From RYN-428 sp035551995 (GTDB lineage: Bacteria; Planctomycetota; Phycisphaerae; Tepidisphaerales; Tepidisphaeraceae), in the NCBI GenBank assembly GCA_035551995.1, contig DASZME010000046.1:1-39187 (forward strand): DNA of 39,187 nt, given 5' to 3'. The notes under the pieces were generated by a model. The model had not been told where the DNA came from and ran no database searches. It was given only the letters and a program-made list of their open reading frames with translations. The position numbers and the translations under genes were made by a program. Numbering within the stretch: the first letter of the stretch is position 1; each line of letters begins with the position of its first letter. Shown piece after piece: positions 26,796-35,541 of this stretch.

Positions 26796-26929
26796 CGGCG
26801 AAAAGACTTGGTGATCGTGAACAACATGGAGAGTCCGATAATGCCGCCGGCTTTCAAATCGCCTCGAACCGATGCGCCGCGGATGGTTGATGCGGTGGAA
26901 TCGGTCTTGAAAGATACATACGATCCATC

Positions 26930-28483
26930 GTGCGCGCCTCTCTGCATGATCCTCGAACCGTTCTCGATCGTCTTGGCCTTTCCGCGGAAAATCCCGGCGT
27001 TTCTTCCGGTCGATCTTGGCTCTTGAGCGGAGGGGATACGCTTCAGGTGCATTCGCCGATCGATGGCCGACTTCTCGCCGCCGTGCATACGGCCAGCGTC
27101 TCTCAAACGCTGGCGTCCATCGATCGGGCGGCCGACACGTTTATTTCGTGGCGAAGCGTCCCGGCGCCACGCCGTGGGGAACTGGTCCGCCACATCGGAC
27201 TGGCGTTGAGGGCGCGCAAATCGGATCTGGCCGCACTGGTCTCCTGGGAAACGGGGAAGATCGTTCAGGAATCGCTCGGCGAAGTACAGGAAATGATCGA
27301 CATCTGTGATTTTGCCGTCGGCCTCTCGCGCCAACTCCACGGCCTGACCATCGCCAGCGAACGTCCCGGCCACCGAATGATGGAACAATGGCACCCGCTC
27401 GGCCCCGTCGGCGTCATCACCGCGTTTAATTTCCCTGTCGCCGTCTGGGCGTGGAACGCGATGCTGGCCCTGGTCTGCGGCGATCCGGTGGTATGGAAAC
27501 CCTCGGAAAAAACGCCGCTCACCGCCCTCGCGTGCCACAATATCGCCATGGACGCGATCAAAGATTTCGCCGATGCGCCGAACGATCTGCTTGGCGTAGT
27601 TGTCGGCTTCGGGGCGCAGATCGGACAAGCCATCGCCGCCTCGGAAAAACTTCCGCTGATCTCGGCCACTGGATCGGTTGGCATGGGGCGTTCGGTGGGG
27701 ACGGTGGTCGCGCAGCGCCTCGGCCGATCGCTGCTGGAACTGGGGGGCAACGGCGCGATGATCCTGACGGCGGCGGCGGATCTGGATCTGGCGATTCGGG
27801 CAATCACGTTTGCCGCCGCCGGAACGGCGGGACAGCGATGCACCACGCTGCGGCGATTGATCGTCCATCACTCCATCCGCCGGGCCGTGACCGATCGATT
27901 GATCGGCGTTTTTGCCCGGCTTCGCGCCGGAAACCCGCTGGACGACGGCGTGCTGGTTGGCCCGTTGATCGACGAAAAAGCCTGGAAAACGATGCAGGCC
28001 GCCCTGCAATCCGCCATCGACCAGGGCGGAAACGTTCACGGCGGCCAGCGTATTGCCGCGGACGTTCCGATCGGCGGAGTCTATGTGCGTCCGGCGATCG
28101 TCGAAATGCCCGCTCAAACGCCGATCTGTCTTGAAGAAACTTTCGCGCCGATTCTGTATGTGCTCGGATACCAAACGCTGGAAGAAGCGATCGAGCTTCA
28201 TAACGGTGTTCCGCAAGGGCTCTCCTCCGCGATCTTCACCAACGACATCCGCGAAGCCGAAACATTTCTTTCCCCTTCGGGTTCTGACTGTGGAATCGCC
28301 AACGTCAACATCGGCACCAGCGGCGCCGAAATCGGCGGCGCCTTCGGGGGCGAAAAGTGGACCGGAGGCGGACGCGAATCGGGCTCTGATTCCTGGAAAG
28401 CGTATATGCGGCGAGCCACCAACACGATCAACTATTCTCGCCGGCTTCCGCTGGCGCAGGGAATCAATTTCGACATGAGTTGA
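26930..28483 (+). CDS. Aldehyde dehydrogenase, ALDH7 (antiquitin) type
   Basis: NAD(P)-dependent dehydrogenase of 517 residues that resembles ALDH7, the alpha-aminoadipic semialdehyde dehydrogenase group (lysine catabolism). Seen: the N-terminal ALDH7-like LDRLGLSAENPG and SPIDGRLLAAV, the Rossmann segment PLGPVGVITAFNFPVAVWAW, KPSEKTPLTA, catalytic E270 in LLELGGNGA and catalytic C304 in GQRCTTLRR, and GGAFGGEKWTGGGRESGSDS. The start is a GTG at 26930; an in-frame stop lies upstream. It is divergent from the NtrC-type regulator (134-base gap), a setup suggesting control by it, though no sigma-54 promoter was spotted. Confidence 0.95.
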   Translation: MRASLHDPRTVLDRLGLSAENPGVSSGRSWLLSGGDTLQVHSPIDGRLLAAVHTASVSQTLASIDRAADTFISWRSVPAPRRGELVRHIGLALRARKSDLAALVSWETGKIVQESLGEVQEMIDICDFAVGLSRQLHGLTIASERPGHRMMEQWHPLGPVGVITAFNFPVAVWAWNAMLALVCGDPVVWKPSEKTPLTALACHNIAMDAIKDFADAPNDLLGVVVGFGAQIGQAIAASEKLPLISATGSVGMGRSVGTVVAQRLGRSLLELGGNGAMILTAAADLDLAIRAITFAAAGTAGQRCTTLRRLIVHHSIRRAVTDRLIGVFARLRAGNPLDDGVLVGPLIDEKAWKTMQAALQSAIDQGGNVHGGQRIAADVPIGGVYVRPAIVEMPAQTPICLEETFAPILYVLGYQTLEEAIELHNGVPQGLSSAIFTNDIREAETFLSPSGSDCGIANVNIGTSGAEIGGAFGGEKWTGGGRESGSDSWKAYMRRATNTINYSRRLPLAQGINFDMS

Positions 28484-28964
28484 ACGGATCGGCCGCATCA
28501 TCATCGACGGCGCCGGCCACCGCTACGCACATCCTAATCCACCGCGCCACCTTTCGACTCTACCAAGAGCATTTTTCAGATTGCCGGCGCGTCCAACGTG
28601 CGTGGGAAGCAGTTTCATCACCCGACGCCGGTTCTGAGGTACTCCGAAGAGCCGGATCGAAGCGTCGCGGAATCCGGCTCTTCGGAGTACCTCAGAACCG
28701 GCGTCACCACCAAACGCTCAGCCATGCGATCTTTAACAAAACGTCGCACGCGCTACCAAACCGGGAAACGCCCGAACGGCAATTATTCCCGGTCGACGAT
28801 TGCGTCGCTATTTCATTTGCAGGTATCATGACGTGATAGAGCCGGGGCTTGCGAGGTCGACCGGTATGTAGCGGCGGCAAACCGCTCGATAGCCACGGAC
28901 ATAAAGCCCGGTTTTCCAGGGTTATCGGCGCGATGTCGTCGCGGACCCTTCGCCCCCGTTTCCG
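28484..28964. other. Intergenic stretch with a giant hairpin
   Basis: 481 bases between two plus-strand genes. It holds a perfect inverted repeat with 34-base arms (28624-28705) and no convincing ORF. Confidence 0.6.
28624..28705. repeat. Perfect inverted repeat, 34-bp arms, 14-base loop
   Basis: Left arm 28624-28657 (starts GACGCCGGTTCTGAGG) and right arm 28672-28705 are exact reverse complements. The loop is CGAAGCGTCGCGGA. The arms also contain a small TCCGAAGAGCCGGA palindrome. The stem is far longer than a typical intrinsic terminator and there is no T-tract. It lies 141 bases after the ALDH stop. Confidence 0.93.
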
Positions 28965-31403
28965 ATGAAATCCAATCACCGCCGATCCAGCGACGACCCG
29001 CTTCCCCGCACAACCCCGGCACACGATCATACCCTTCCCCCGCTGTTCGGCGACTCCCGCGCTCTGAAGATAGCCGCGGGCGCCTTGCTTCTGGCGACGC
29101 TGCTGGTTTTCGGTCTCCTTCTCTTCAACGGCGGCGATCAAATCCTTTCCCTTTACGGCGCCGATCTGAGTTCCGTCTTTGTCGGCTGGAGCGACTTTAC
29201 GTTTGGCGAACTGGCCAAGGGAAACCTGCCGCTCTGGAATCCGCATCTCTACGGCGGCGCCCCGTGCCTGGGCGGATTCCAGGAGGCGCTGCTTTATCCG
29301 CCAAGCTGGCTTCATCTCATTTTGCCGATGCCGCAGGCTTTTAACGGGGGGATCGCGCTGCATGTTTTTCTGGCCGGTTTCTTCACCTATTTATGGATGG
29401 CCCGGCGCGGGCTTCATCCGGCCGCCGCGGTGCTGGCGGGTTTGGTCTTCATGTTTGGCGGCGGGTACTTCATGCATATCAGCGCCGGCCATCTTCCCAA
29501 TCTGCGCACGATGGTTTGGGCGCCGTTGATCTTTCTGGCCATCGACGATCTGACGACGACCCGTTCCCTTCGCGGCGCGTGGCTGGGCGCCGGGGCGGTG
29601 GCGATGGCGATTTACGCCGGGCATGTCCAGTACGTTTATTTCACCGCGGTGATCGCGATTCCCTATGCGCTGCTGGGGTTGCGGCATGCGCCGTCCAAGC
29701 CGCGGGCGCTGGCGGGACTGGCGCTGCTGGGAATCGGGGGGGCGGCCTTGTCGGCGGTGCAATTGTTCACCGGCCTCCAGGCCGCCAGCGAAAGCACGCG
29801 CAGCCAGCTGCCGATCGAGACGGCGAGGACTTTTGCGTTTCCCCCGGAAAATCTTGTAACCGCCGTCGCGCCGCACGTGTTCGGCCAGGTGACCGGCGGC
29901 GTCGGGTATTGGGGTCGATGGTTTCTCTGGGAAGATTCGCTTTTCATCGGGATGACGGCGTTGATTCTGGCCGTCTACGGCGCCGTGCGCGGTGAACCGA
30001 AGCATCGGCGGTTTGCGGCCGGTTTCCTTGTCGCTTCTCTACTGCTGGCGTTCGGGTATTACACGCCGCTGTATGGCGTTTTGTACCGATTTTTCCCCGG
30101 ATTCGGCAGTTTTCGCGGCGTCAGCAAGTTCGCGTTCATCGCGGCGCTGTTTCTGGCGAACCTGTCGGGTGTCGGTTTTGACCACCTTCTGCGCACGCCC
30201 CGCCGCGGGCGCTACCCCGCAATTTTCATCGCGGGTTTTGCTACGGTTCTGGCCATTCTCGCAGCCACGATCTGGCTTTCCGCCGGCGCGGGTTCCAGGG
30301 GAATGTGGGGACGGCTTCTTCGGCGCGTTTCCTGGTCGAGCGAGGGATATCAATATGGCGCCTTCCGAGATTTCACCCCGACGCCGGCGTTTATTGTCGA
30401 ATCCGGGCATGGCGCCGCGCTGAATATCTGTGTCGCCGCCGGAGTGTGCATGCTCGTCGCGGCGATGTGGCTGGGCGCGCGCAAGCAACGCCGTTACGTC
30501 TATGCGATCGGCGCCCTCGCGACGCTCGAACTCTTGACCTTCGCCTGGCAAAACACGCCGGTCTTCGATCTGCATCTCGTGACCAATGTCGAACGGCGAC
30601 TGGTTGGGCTCGCGAAATTGGTCGGCGCCGACGGACGCGCGATTACGGGAATGCCCACCATTTACATGATGGCCGGGGGAAATGACGGGTGGGGCAACGA
30701 TCCAATGGTCTTGCGTCGATATTCCGAATTGATCACCTACGATCAGGGCGCCTTCGGCGATGAATCGCCCAACGTCTCCAAAATGGGGCCATTGTGGGGA
30801 TTGGTGCGCATAAAGGGCGCCCTTGTCCCAACCGAGACCGGCATGGATCGGCGGCAATATGTGGGACGGATGCTGGCCCGCGCCCAGTTGATCGATACCG
30901 TCGAAGTTATCGAGAACCCCAGGCGAATTCTTGCCGCGCTCGCCGATCCGACTTTCGCGCCAGCCGCCAAAGTTCTGCTGGAAAAACCGGTTTCGCCGAT
31001 GCCGATCGGAAGCGGCGGCGATCGCCTGGGGATTGGAACATTTGACCTCAAAGACCGCACGACCGACGAGATCGAAATCACCGCCGACGTGCGCCGAGCC
31101 AGCATTTTGCTGATCAGCGACAATTACAGTTCCGGCTGGCGGGTCGGGTCGCTGGATGAACATCCCGTCCAATCAAATTACCAGGTGGTTCGCGCCGACT
31201 ATGTGTTACGCGGCATTCCGCTGATGCCGGGCCGGCACCATTTGCTTTTGCGATACATGCCGACCGGGTATGTCGCGGGGAAGATCGTGACCCTGGTATC
31301 GTTGCTAATATACATTGGCCTGGGGCTCTCGCCCTGGATTCCAGGCTCGCCGGGCGGGCGGCGTTTCTCTCGCGACGTCGCGGCCGGGCGGGCGCGGAGG
31401 TGA
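28965..31403 (+). CDS. YfhO-type multi-spanning membrane protein
   Basis: An 812-residue membrane protein like the YfhO family, GT-C-like proteins linked to cell-surface glycan or teichoic-acid glycosylation. After a soluble start (MKSNHRRSSDDPLPR) there are about a dozen hydrophobic segments from residue 35 to about 530. The outside loop after the first one contains WSDFTFGELAKGNLPLWNPH and GGAPCLGGFQEALLYPP, typical of this family's first large loop with its Asp/Asn-Pro-rich pattern. A soluble C-terminal domain (about 540-760) and a last transmembrane segment (KIVTLVSLLIYIGLGL) follow. The exact sugar donor is unknown. It is followed by the GtrA-methyltransferase gene after 36 bases. Confidence 0.85.
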   Translation: MKSNHRRSSDDPLPRTTPAHDHTLPPLFGDSRALKIAAGALLLATLLVFGLLLFNGGDQILSLYGADLSSVFVGWSDFTFGELAKGNLPLWNPHLYGGAPCLGGFQEALLYPPSWLHLILPMPQAFNGGIALHVFLAGFFTYLWMARRGLHPAAAVLAGLVFMFGGGYFMHISAGHLPNLRTMVWAPLIFLAIDDLTTTRSLRGAWLGAGAVAMAIYAGHVQYVYFTAVIAIPYALLGLRHAPSKPRALAGLALLGIGGAALSAVQLFTGLQAASESTRSQLPIETARTFAFPPENLVTAVAPHVFGQVTGGVGYWGRWFLWEDSLFIGMTALILAVYGAVRGEPKHRRFAAGFLVASLLLAFGYYTPLYGVLYRFFPGFGSFRGVSKFAFIAALFLANLSGVGFDHLLRTPRRGRYPAIFIAGFATVLAILAATIWLSAGAGSRGMWGRLLRRVSWSSEGYQYGAFRDFTPTPAFIVESGHGAALNICVAAGVCMLVAAMWLGARKQRRYVYAIGALATLELLTFAWQNTPVFDLHLVTNVERRLVGLAKLVGADGRAITGMPTIYMMAGGNDGWGNDPMVLRRYSELITYDQGAFGDESPNVSKMGPLWGLVRIKGALVPTETGMDRRQYVGRMLARAQLIDTVEVIENPRRILAALADPTFAPAAKVLLEKPVSPMPIGSGGDRLGIGTFDLKDRTTDEIEITADVRRASILLISDNYSSGWRVGSLDEHPVQSNYQVVRADYVLRGIPLMPGRHHLLLRYMPTGYVAGKIVTLVSLLIYIGLGLSPWIPGSPGGRRFSRDVAAGRARR

Positions 31404-31439
31404 AAATAACAGAGCGGCGAGCCACTTTTTCGTATCGAC

Positions 31440-32516
31440 ATGCAACCAACGCCTTCCACGCTGCCTTATCGAATACGCTACCGGGCGCCCCTGGTATTTT
31501 TTCTTGGCGGCGCCATCGGCAGCGGGTTGAACATCGCGGTCAGTTGCATTCTCTATTATGGCTCAAGACGCCTGTCCGTTCCCGTCGGCCCATTTCTCGC
31601 GTTTTTCTTCGGCGCGCTGGCTAATCAACTGTTTCACCACTTTTATTACCATGTCGTCTATGTGAACCAGGAAATTCGCATGCGCACGGCGCTGGCTACG
31701 CAGTTTGCGCTCTATGCGTGCGTCGCCGGCTTGGCGCTGATTCCCCTGTGGGGGCTGATGCGCATCGCCGATCTTGCTTTTTTGCCCGCCGTCGTGGTCA
31801 CGATCGCCGTTCTTTCCGCCGCCAACATCGTTCTCAATCGCCTTTCTACATTCAGCTCGGCCCAGCTTGCCGAGGTTGAATATCGCGAGATGGACGAAAG
31901 TTTTTACGATACCTTGACCGACCCGAGCAAAGTGAGCCGGTTTCGAGCGTGGTACCACCGGTCGCGCTACGAGCGGATGACCCATTTCGTCGCCCAGTAT
32001 TACAAGCCCGCCATGAAGATGGCCGACCTGGGCTGCGGCAACTGCTGGTGGAACGCCGACGCCATTCCCGTTACGGGTATCGACATCAACCAGCGCATGC
32101 TCGAATGGGCGAAGCGAAACCGCCGGATCGCCGATTATCGCGTCACCGCCAATCTTGCCGATACCGGGTTGGAAACCGGCCGGCAGGATATCGTATTGGC
32201 ATCGGAAGTGCTCGAACATATGCTCAATCTGCGCGAGGTCCTGGCGGAAGTGAAGCGCATTCTTGCCCCCGGCGGCGTGTTTCTGCTCACCGTTCCGTAC
32301 GATTTTTTTTTCGGGCCCTTCTTCGTTCTATTTAACATCAACTGCCTTTATATGGGTTACCTGCGCGGAAGCAACTATCACAAATATCGCTGCGGCCACG
32401 TCAACCATTTCACCAAGGCGCGACTCCGAAAAACGCTGGCGGAAAGCGGGTTTCGGCTACAACGGGTCTTCGTGGTGAACGGCTTGCTCCTCTATGCTGA
32501 GGCGCGCGTAGGATGA
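31440..32516 (+). CDS. GtrA-like membrane domain fused to SAM methyltransferase
   Basis: A 358-residue fusion. Residues about 14-140 form a GtrA-type four-helix membrane module (PLVFFLGGAIGSGLNIAVS, then FLAFFFGALANQLFHHFYY, then ALATQFALYACVAG, then VVVTIAVLSAANIVLNR). GtrA proteins are flippase-like partners in O-antigen or glycan modification. Residues about 150-358 are a class-I methyltransferase: motif I DLGCGN (196-201), GIDIN (213-217, the acidic end of beta 2) and SEVLEHM, then FLLTVPYDFFFGP. So a flippase-type and an enzyme module are on one chain. The order of membrane part, then methyltransferase, suggests methylation of a lipid-linked sugar. It is expressed right after the YfhO gene. 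Confidence 0.88.
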   Translation: MQPTPSTLPYRIRYRAPLVFFLGGAIGSGLNIAVSCILYYGSRRLSVPVGPFLAFFFGALANQLFHHFYYHVVYVNQEIRMRTALATQFALYACVAGLALIPLWGLMRIADLAFLPAVVVTIAVLSAANIVLNRLSTFSSAQLAEVEYREMDESFYDTLTDPSKVSRFRAWYHRSRYERMTHFVAQYYKPAMKMADLGCGNCWWNADAIPVTGIDINQRMLEWAKRNRRIADYRVTANLADTGLETGRQDIVLASEVLEHMLNLREVLAEVKRILAPGGVFLLTVPYDFFFGPFFVLFNINCLYMGYLRGSNYHKYRCGHVNHFTKARLRKTLAESGFRLQRVFVVNGLLLYAEARVG

Positions 32517-32517
32517 A

Positions 32518-32545
32518 AGCCGTCGTGGCTACGGGATTTTTTTTT
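32518..32545 (+). terminator. Possible intrinsic terminator after the GtrA-MTase gene
   Basis: CCGT/ACGG (4 bp) around CGTGGCT, then GA and nine T residues. The stem is short, so efficiency is doubtful. It overlaps the 3' end of the convergent GT-C gene. Confidence 0.3.
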
Positions 32546-34832
32546 CGCTTCTCACATCGCTATCGCGAGCGGTGGTCGCGAAACACGCCCCGCAAGCGGG
32601 GGCCGCTAAACTTGGGGATGGCGCCGCCGCGTGAAAAATGCCGGAGTCGATTCGAAAGACGACCCCCGCCGCGTCTTCGTGCGCCACGCCGAAATGGGCC
32701 AGATCTTGCCGCGCGAAGCCAAGCTCCGGCGGATCGGGATCAAAATCGGCGGCGGCGCTTCCTTTCATTACGATCAGATAATCCGCTTTGATCGACCGAA
32801 GATTCGCTAGCCATGTATCGCGATCGGGATCGGCGTCCATCGCCTGCGTCATTCGGCGGACAATCAAATCACCCGGTATCCGCTCGCCCAGCCTCGGAAA
32901 GTGAAGGAAATCCTTCACCCCGCGCCGAACCGGGGCATATCCGACCTGGCGAGTCAAATTGAACCCGTAATAGGGATAGACAAAAAAAGTGTTCGCATAC
33001 GCCAGCGATGCGTCGGCCGGCGTGTTTTCATCGACCCATTTCCAGATCGGCCCCTCGACGGGGTAGCCGTTTTCAGCGGCCCAGGCTTGCGACCGAATCT
33101 CGCGATATTGTTCGACGTACGCATGCCAATCGACGTAAATCGCGATCGCAATAACGGTAACGATCGCCGCACCGACGTACGCGAGGCTGCCGGAGTTCAG
33201 GCGGAGCATGCGCGTCTGAAAGTAGACGAGACCGACGCCGGCAAGCGCGACGGCCAGGGCAACGCCGGAGAATATCGCCACCCAGGCGATTAAGGCCCGG
33301 TCCATCGCGGTGCACACTGAGGCGACGGCAAGTATTGCCGCGAAGGTGGTTTCGTATCGTGCGTTGGCGTTTGGAAAAAGGCGGAATCCGAAACGGATGG
33401 CGCCGGCATTTGCGAACAAGAGGACGATCAACGGAAAAAGATATCGCACCTCGTGGTGCGGCGAGGTGGCTAGAAAAAGAGCGATCGTCGCGACTGATCC
33501 GATCGTGCAGGCCCGGCGCAGCGGATCGCGAAAAATCGCTTTGCCATTGCCGACGACGGCGCACGCCCATCCCGCCAGCAGCAGCGCGATCACCGGCGAC
33601 GGCACACTGTGATACGTCTGGGCGAGCATCCGCCAGATGCCGCCGGCGGAGCGGAGTTGTTCGTCGCGCTCGGTGGAGAACAGGCCTTGCAGATGAACGC
33701 CGAAAAAATGAACGTCAACCGGATAGAGCGGATTGCCGGTGAGGATGACGTTGCGGAAGTACCACGGACCGGCCATGACGACGGCGATGAAGGCGGCGAA
33801 AATCCAGTGACGCAATCGCCAGCCGGCGCGGAAGGGGGCATCGATCATGAAGAGGAAAATCGGACAGGCGAGCAACGCCGTATATTTGCTTGCCAGCACA
33901 AAGCCAAACGCGACCCCGACGCGCCACGGCGATAAGGCCGGCGCGAATCGCCCCGGCGGCAGTGCCAATCCTGGCGCCGACTGGGCGTCGTGATGTTCTC
34001 GCGCCTGTGTCGCATCGACCAGCGACAAAACGGCGGCGACGACGAACGCCGTGACAAATAAGTCGTCCTTTTGAAACACCGCCTCGCTGAACAGCGGCCT
34101 GGAGAGCGCCGTGGCGAGGCCGATGAATCCCGCCGTCGCGCGGGTGGCGCCCATCGATTGGCTCATCCTCACGACCAGGAAATAAATGAACATCAACGGC
34201 GGCAACTGCACAAACCGAACAAATACGTCATTTCCCGCCGGCGCCATCCACCACGCCATGAAGATCGCGCCCGTTCCCGGCGAATAACTGGCGGCGGGGT
34301 TCCAATACCAACTCGGATAAATGCCAAGACGACCCGTTTGTATCCACTGAACCGCGGTCGGAAGATGATAGACAAGGGCATCGGTGCCGACCGGTGGCGT
34401 AAATCGCTGAAGGTATGCGTAGGAAAGCAGAAACGCGGCGGTGAAGAGCGTGCAGGCGATCAGCCAGTAATGATCGTAAGTCCAGGTGGATGGCGGACAA
34501 CCGACAGCGCTAAGGGGCGAAGATCGCCAGCCGAGGCGGTAAGCCCCTTCCATAACGGCGATCGCCAGAACGGCGATCGCGCACATCGATCCCGTGGAAA
34601 AAACGCCGATCACGCCGGGGATCGCCACGGCGGCGTATTCCACCAGAAAATAAAGAAGCAGTGCGTCGCAGATCGATTCGACGGTCCATCTGCCGCCGCG
34701 CCGCACAACCAGCCGATACGCGGCGGCAAGAACGCCAATGTTCAGCAGAAGAACCAGAACCAGGCGCAGCTCATCGGAAAAAGCGTTCAATTCCCGGAGG
34801 ATACCCGTAAGCGTTCGGCCCGCAACCGCCAA
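32529..34832 (-). CDS. GT-C-like multi-spanning glycosyltransferase
   Basis: A 767-residue polytopic membrane protein with about 14 hydrophobic segments, resembling GT-C (PMT/ArnT-like or DUF-type) transferases that use polyprenyl-phosphate sugars. In the first large outside loop is RFTPPVGTDALVYHLP, where Asp could play the usual GT-C acidic role, and later there is PLYPVDVHFFGVHLQG. The start is a TTG at 34832; no good ribosome site, so a nearby alternative is possible. The last 30 or so residues (AAPACGACFATTARD and so on) are encoded by the inverted palindromic element copy 3, so the natural C terminus was probably near residue 735. It is convergent with the GtrA-MTase gene. Confidence 0.8.
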   Translation of the reverse strand: MAVAGRTLTGILRELNAFSDELRLVLVLLLNIGVLAAAYRLVVRRGGRWTVESICDALLLYFLVEYAAVAIPGVIGVFSTGSMCAIAVLAIAVMEGAYRLGWRSSPLSAVGCPPSTWTYDHYWLIACTLFTAAFLLSYAYLQRFTPPVGTDALVYHLPTAVQWIQTGRLGIYPSWYWNPAASYSPGTGAIFMAWWMAPAGNDVFVRFVQLPPLMFIYFLVVRMSQSMGATRATAGFIGLATALSRPLFSEAVFQKDDLFVTAFVVAAVLSLVDATQAREHHDAQSAPGLALPPGRFAPALSPWRVGVAFGFVLASKYTALLACPIFLFMIDAPFRAGWRLRHWIFAAFIAVVMAGPWYFRNVILTGNPLYPVDVHFFGVHLQGLFSTERDEQLRSAGGIWRMLAQTYHSVPSPVIALLLAGWACAVVGNGKAIFRDPLRRACTIGSVATIALFLATSPHHEVRYLFPLIVLLFANAGAIRFGFRLFPNANARYETTFAAILAVASVCTAMDRALIAWVAIFSGVALAVALAGVGLVYFQTRMLRLNSGSLAYVGAAIVTVIAIAIYVDWHAYVEQYREIRSQAWAAENGYPVEGPIWKWVDENTPADASLAYANTFFVYPYYGFNLTRQVGYAPVRRGVKDFLHFPRLGERIPGDLIVRRMTQAMDADPDRDTWLANLRSIKADYLIVMKGSAAADFDPDPPELGFARQDLAHFGVAHEDAAGVVFRIDSGIFHAAAPSPSLAAPACGACFATTARDSDVRSEKKIP
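32576..32611 (-). repeat. Dispersed GC-rich palindromic element, copy 3 (inverted)
   Basis: On the minus strand it reads GTTTAGCGGCCCCCGCTTGC, then GGGGCGTGTTTCGCGA, the same as copy 1 apart from one extra C and one extra T. It lies inside the 3' end of the GT-C reading frame and is translated as part of its C terminus. Confidence 0.75.
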
Positions 34833-34841
34833 ACGCGAATT

Positions 34842-34967
34842 CTATCGCCCGAGCATTTTAGCGATGAAAAAGATCACGACAGCGCCGAAAAGTCCCCCGC
34901 CAAATAGCATGTAGATCAATGAATACCCAATTGCGGCTACCAATTGCAGTTCTGCTATCGGAATCAT
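34842..34967 (-). CDS. 41-residue membrane protein
   Basis: A single small ORF with a strong start: ATG at 34967 with GGAGG five bases upstream. The peptide (MIPIAELQLVAAIGYSLIYM, then LFGGGLFGAVVIFFIAKMLGR) is almost wholly hydrophobic with one Lys and one Arg at the end, so one, perhaps two, membrane helices with a positive tail. It lies nine bases before the GT-C start on the same strand and could be a leader partner or regulator of that protein. No family is known to me. Confidence 0.65.
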   Translation of the reverse strand: MIPIAELQLVAAIGYSLIYMLFGGGLFGAVVIFFIAKMLGR

Positions 34968-35153
34968 GGTTCCTCCAATGTTGAGCCCGAATCCCGGGCT
35001 GTTGGGCGGAGGACAGCAAAGCTTATACCATCGGACCAGAATCGCCTGGAAAAAGATTATCGACAGGAAGCGGCGTTTTTTTGGCGACTTGGTCGTGACC
35101 GGCGTGTTGTTCCCGCCATCCAAGGCCGGTATATATCCGCCGAAGGAGATCAC

Positions 35154-35519
35154 ATGCCCACATTGGAAGTCGAAGGAGTTGGATCGTTTGAGGTTCCCGC
35201 CGGTAAGCGGCTGGTGAACGCACTGGTCGATGACGCGAAGATCGATCAGCTTCACGCCTGCGGCGGAAACGCGCGCTGCACCACCTGCCGGGTGCAGTTT
35301 GTTTCCGGCGAGCCAGCGAAAATCACCCAGGCCGAGAAGGAATTGCTGGAAACGCGCGGATTGAATTCGCACGCGGGCCTGCGGCTCAGTTGTCAGATCA
35401 CCTGCGAAGCCGACATGAGCCTCAAGGCCATCAGCCGACTGGCCGGCTCAGGAAAAGCCAACGCCGGCGCCCGCCCGGCCGACGACGTGCAACCGCCGCC
35501 GGTTTGGACGGTGAAGTAG
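35154..35519 (+). CDS. 2Fe-2S ferredoxin
   Basis: A 121-residue electron carrier of the plant/adrenodoxin-type beta-grasp 2Fe-2S family. Ligand pattern: C36, C42, C45 (CGGNARCTTC) and C80 (LRLSCQIT). An N-terminal beta hairpin (MPTLEVEGVGSFEVPAGKRL) precedes it. After residue 95 there is a Pro/Ala-rich tail (ARPADDVQPPPVW) of unknown role. The ATG follows AAGGAG at a good spacing. There is no reductase partner within the window. Confidence 0.93.
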   Translation: MPTLEVEGVGSFEVPAGKRLVNALVDDAKIDQLHACGGNARCTTCRVQFVSGEPAKITQAEKELLETRGLNSHAGLRLSCQITCEADMSLKAISRLAGSGKANAGARPADDVQPPPVWTVK

Positions 35520-35541
35520 CTTCGAAATCCGAAATGGAAAT

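Noticed and set aside
26796..26929. Sigma-54 promoter between the NtrC-type regulator and ALDH
   Set aside because: No GG-N10-GC element with adequate context was found by eye.
26753..28504. A 583-codon minus-strand frame opposite the ALDH gene
   Set aside because: Arg/Asp-rich shadow of the ALDH frame, which has all its catalytic residues.
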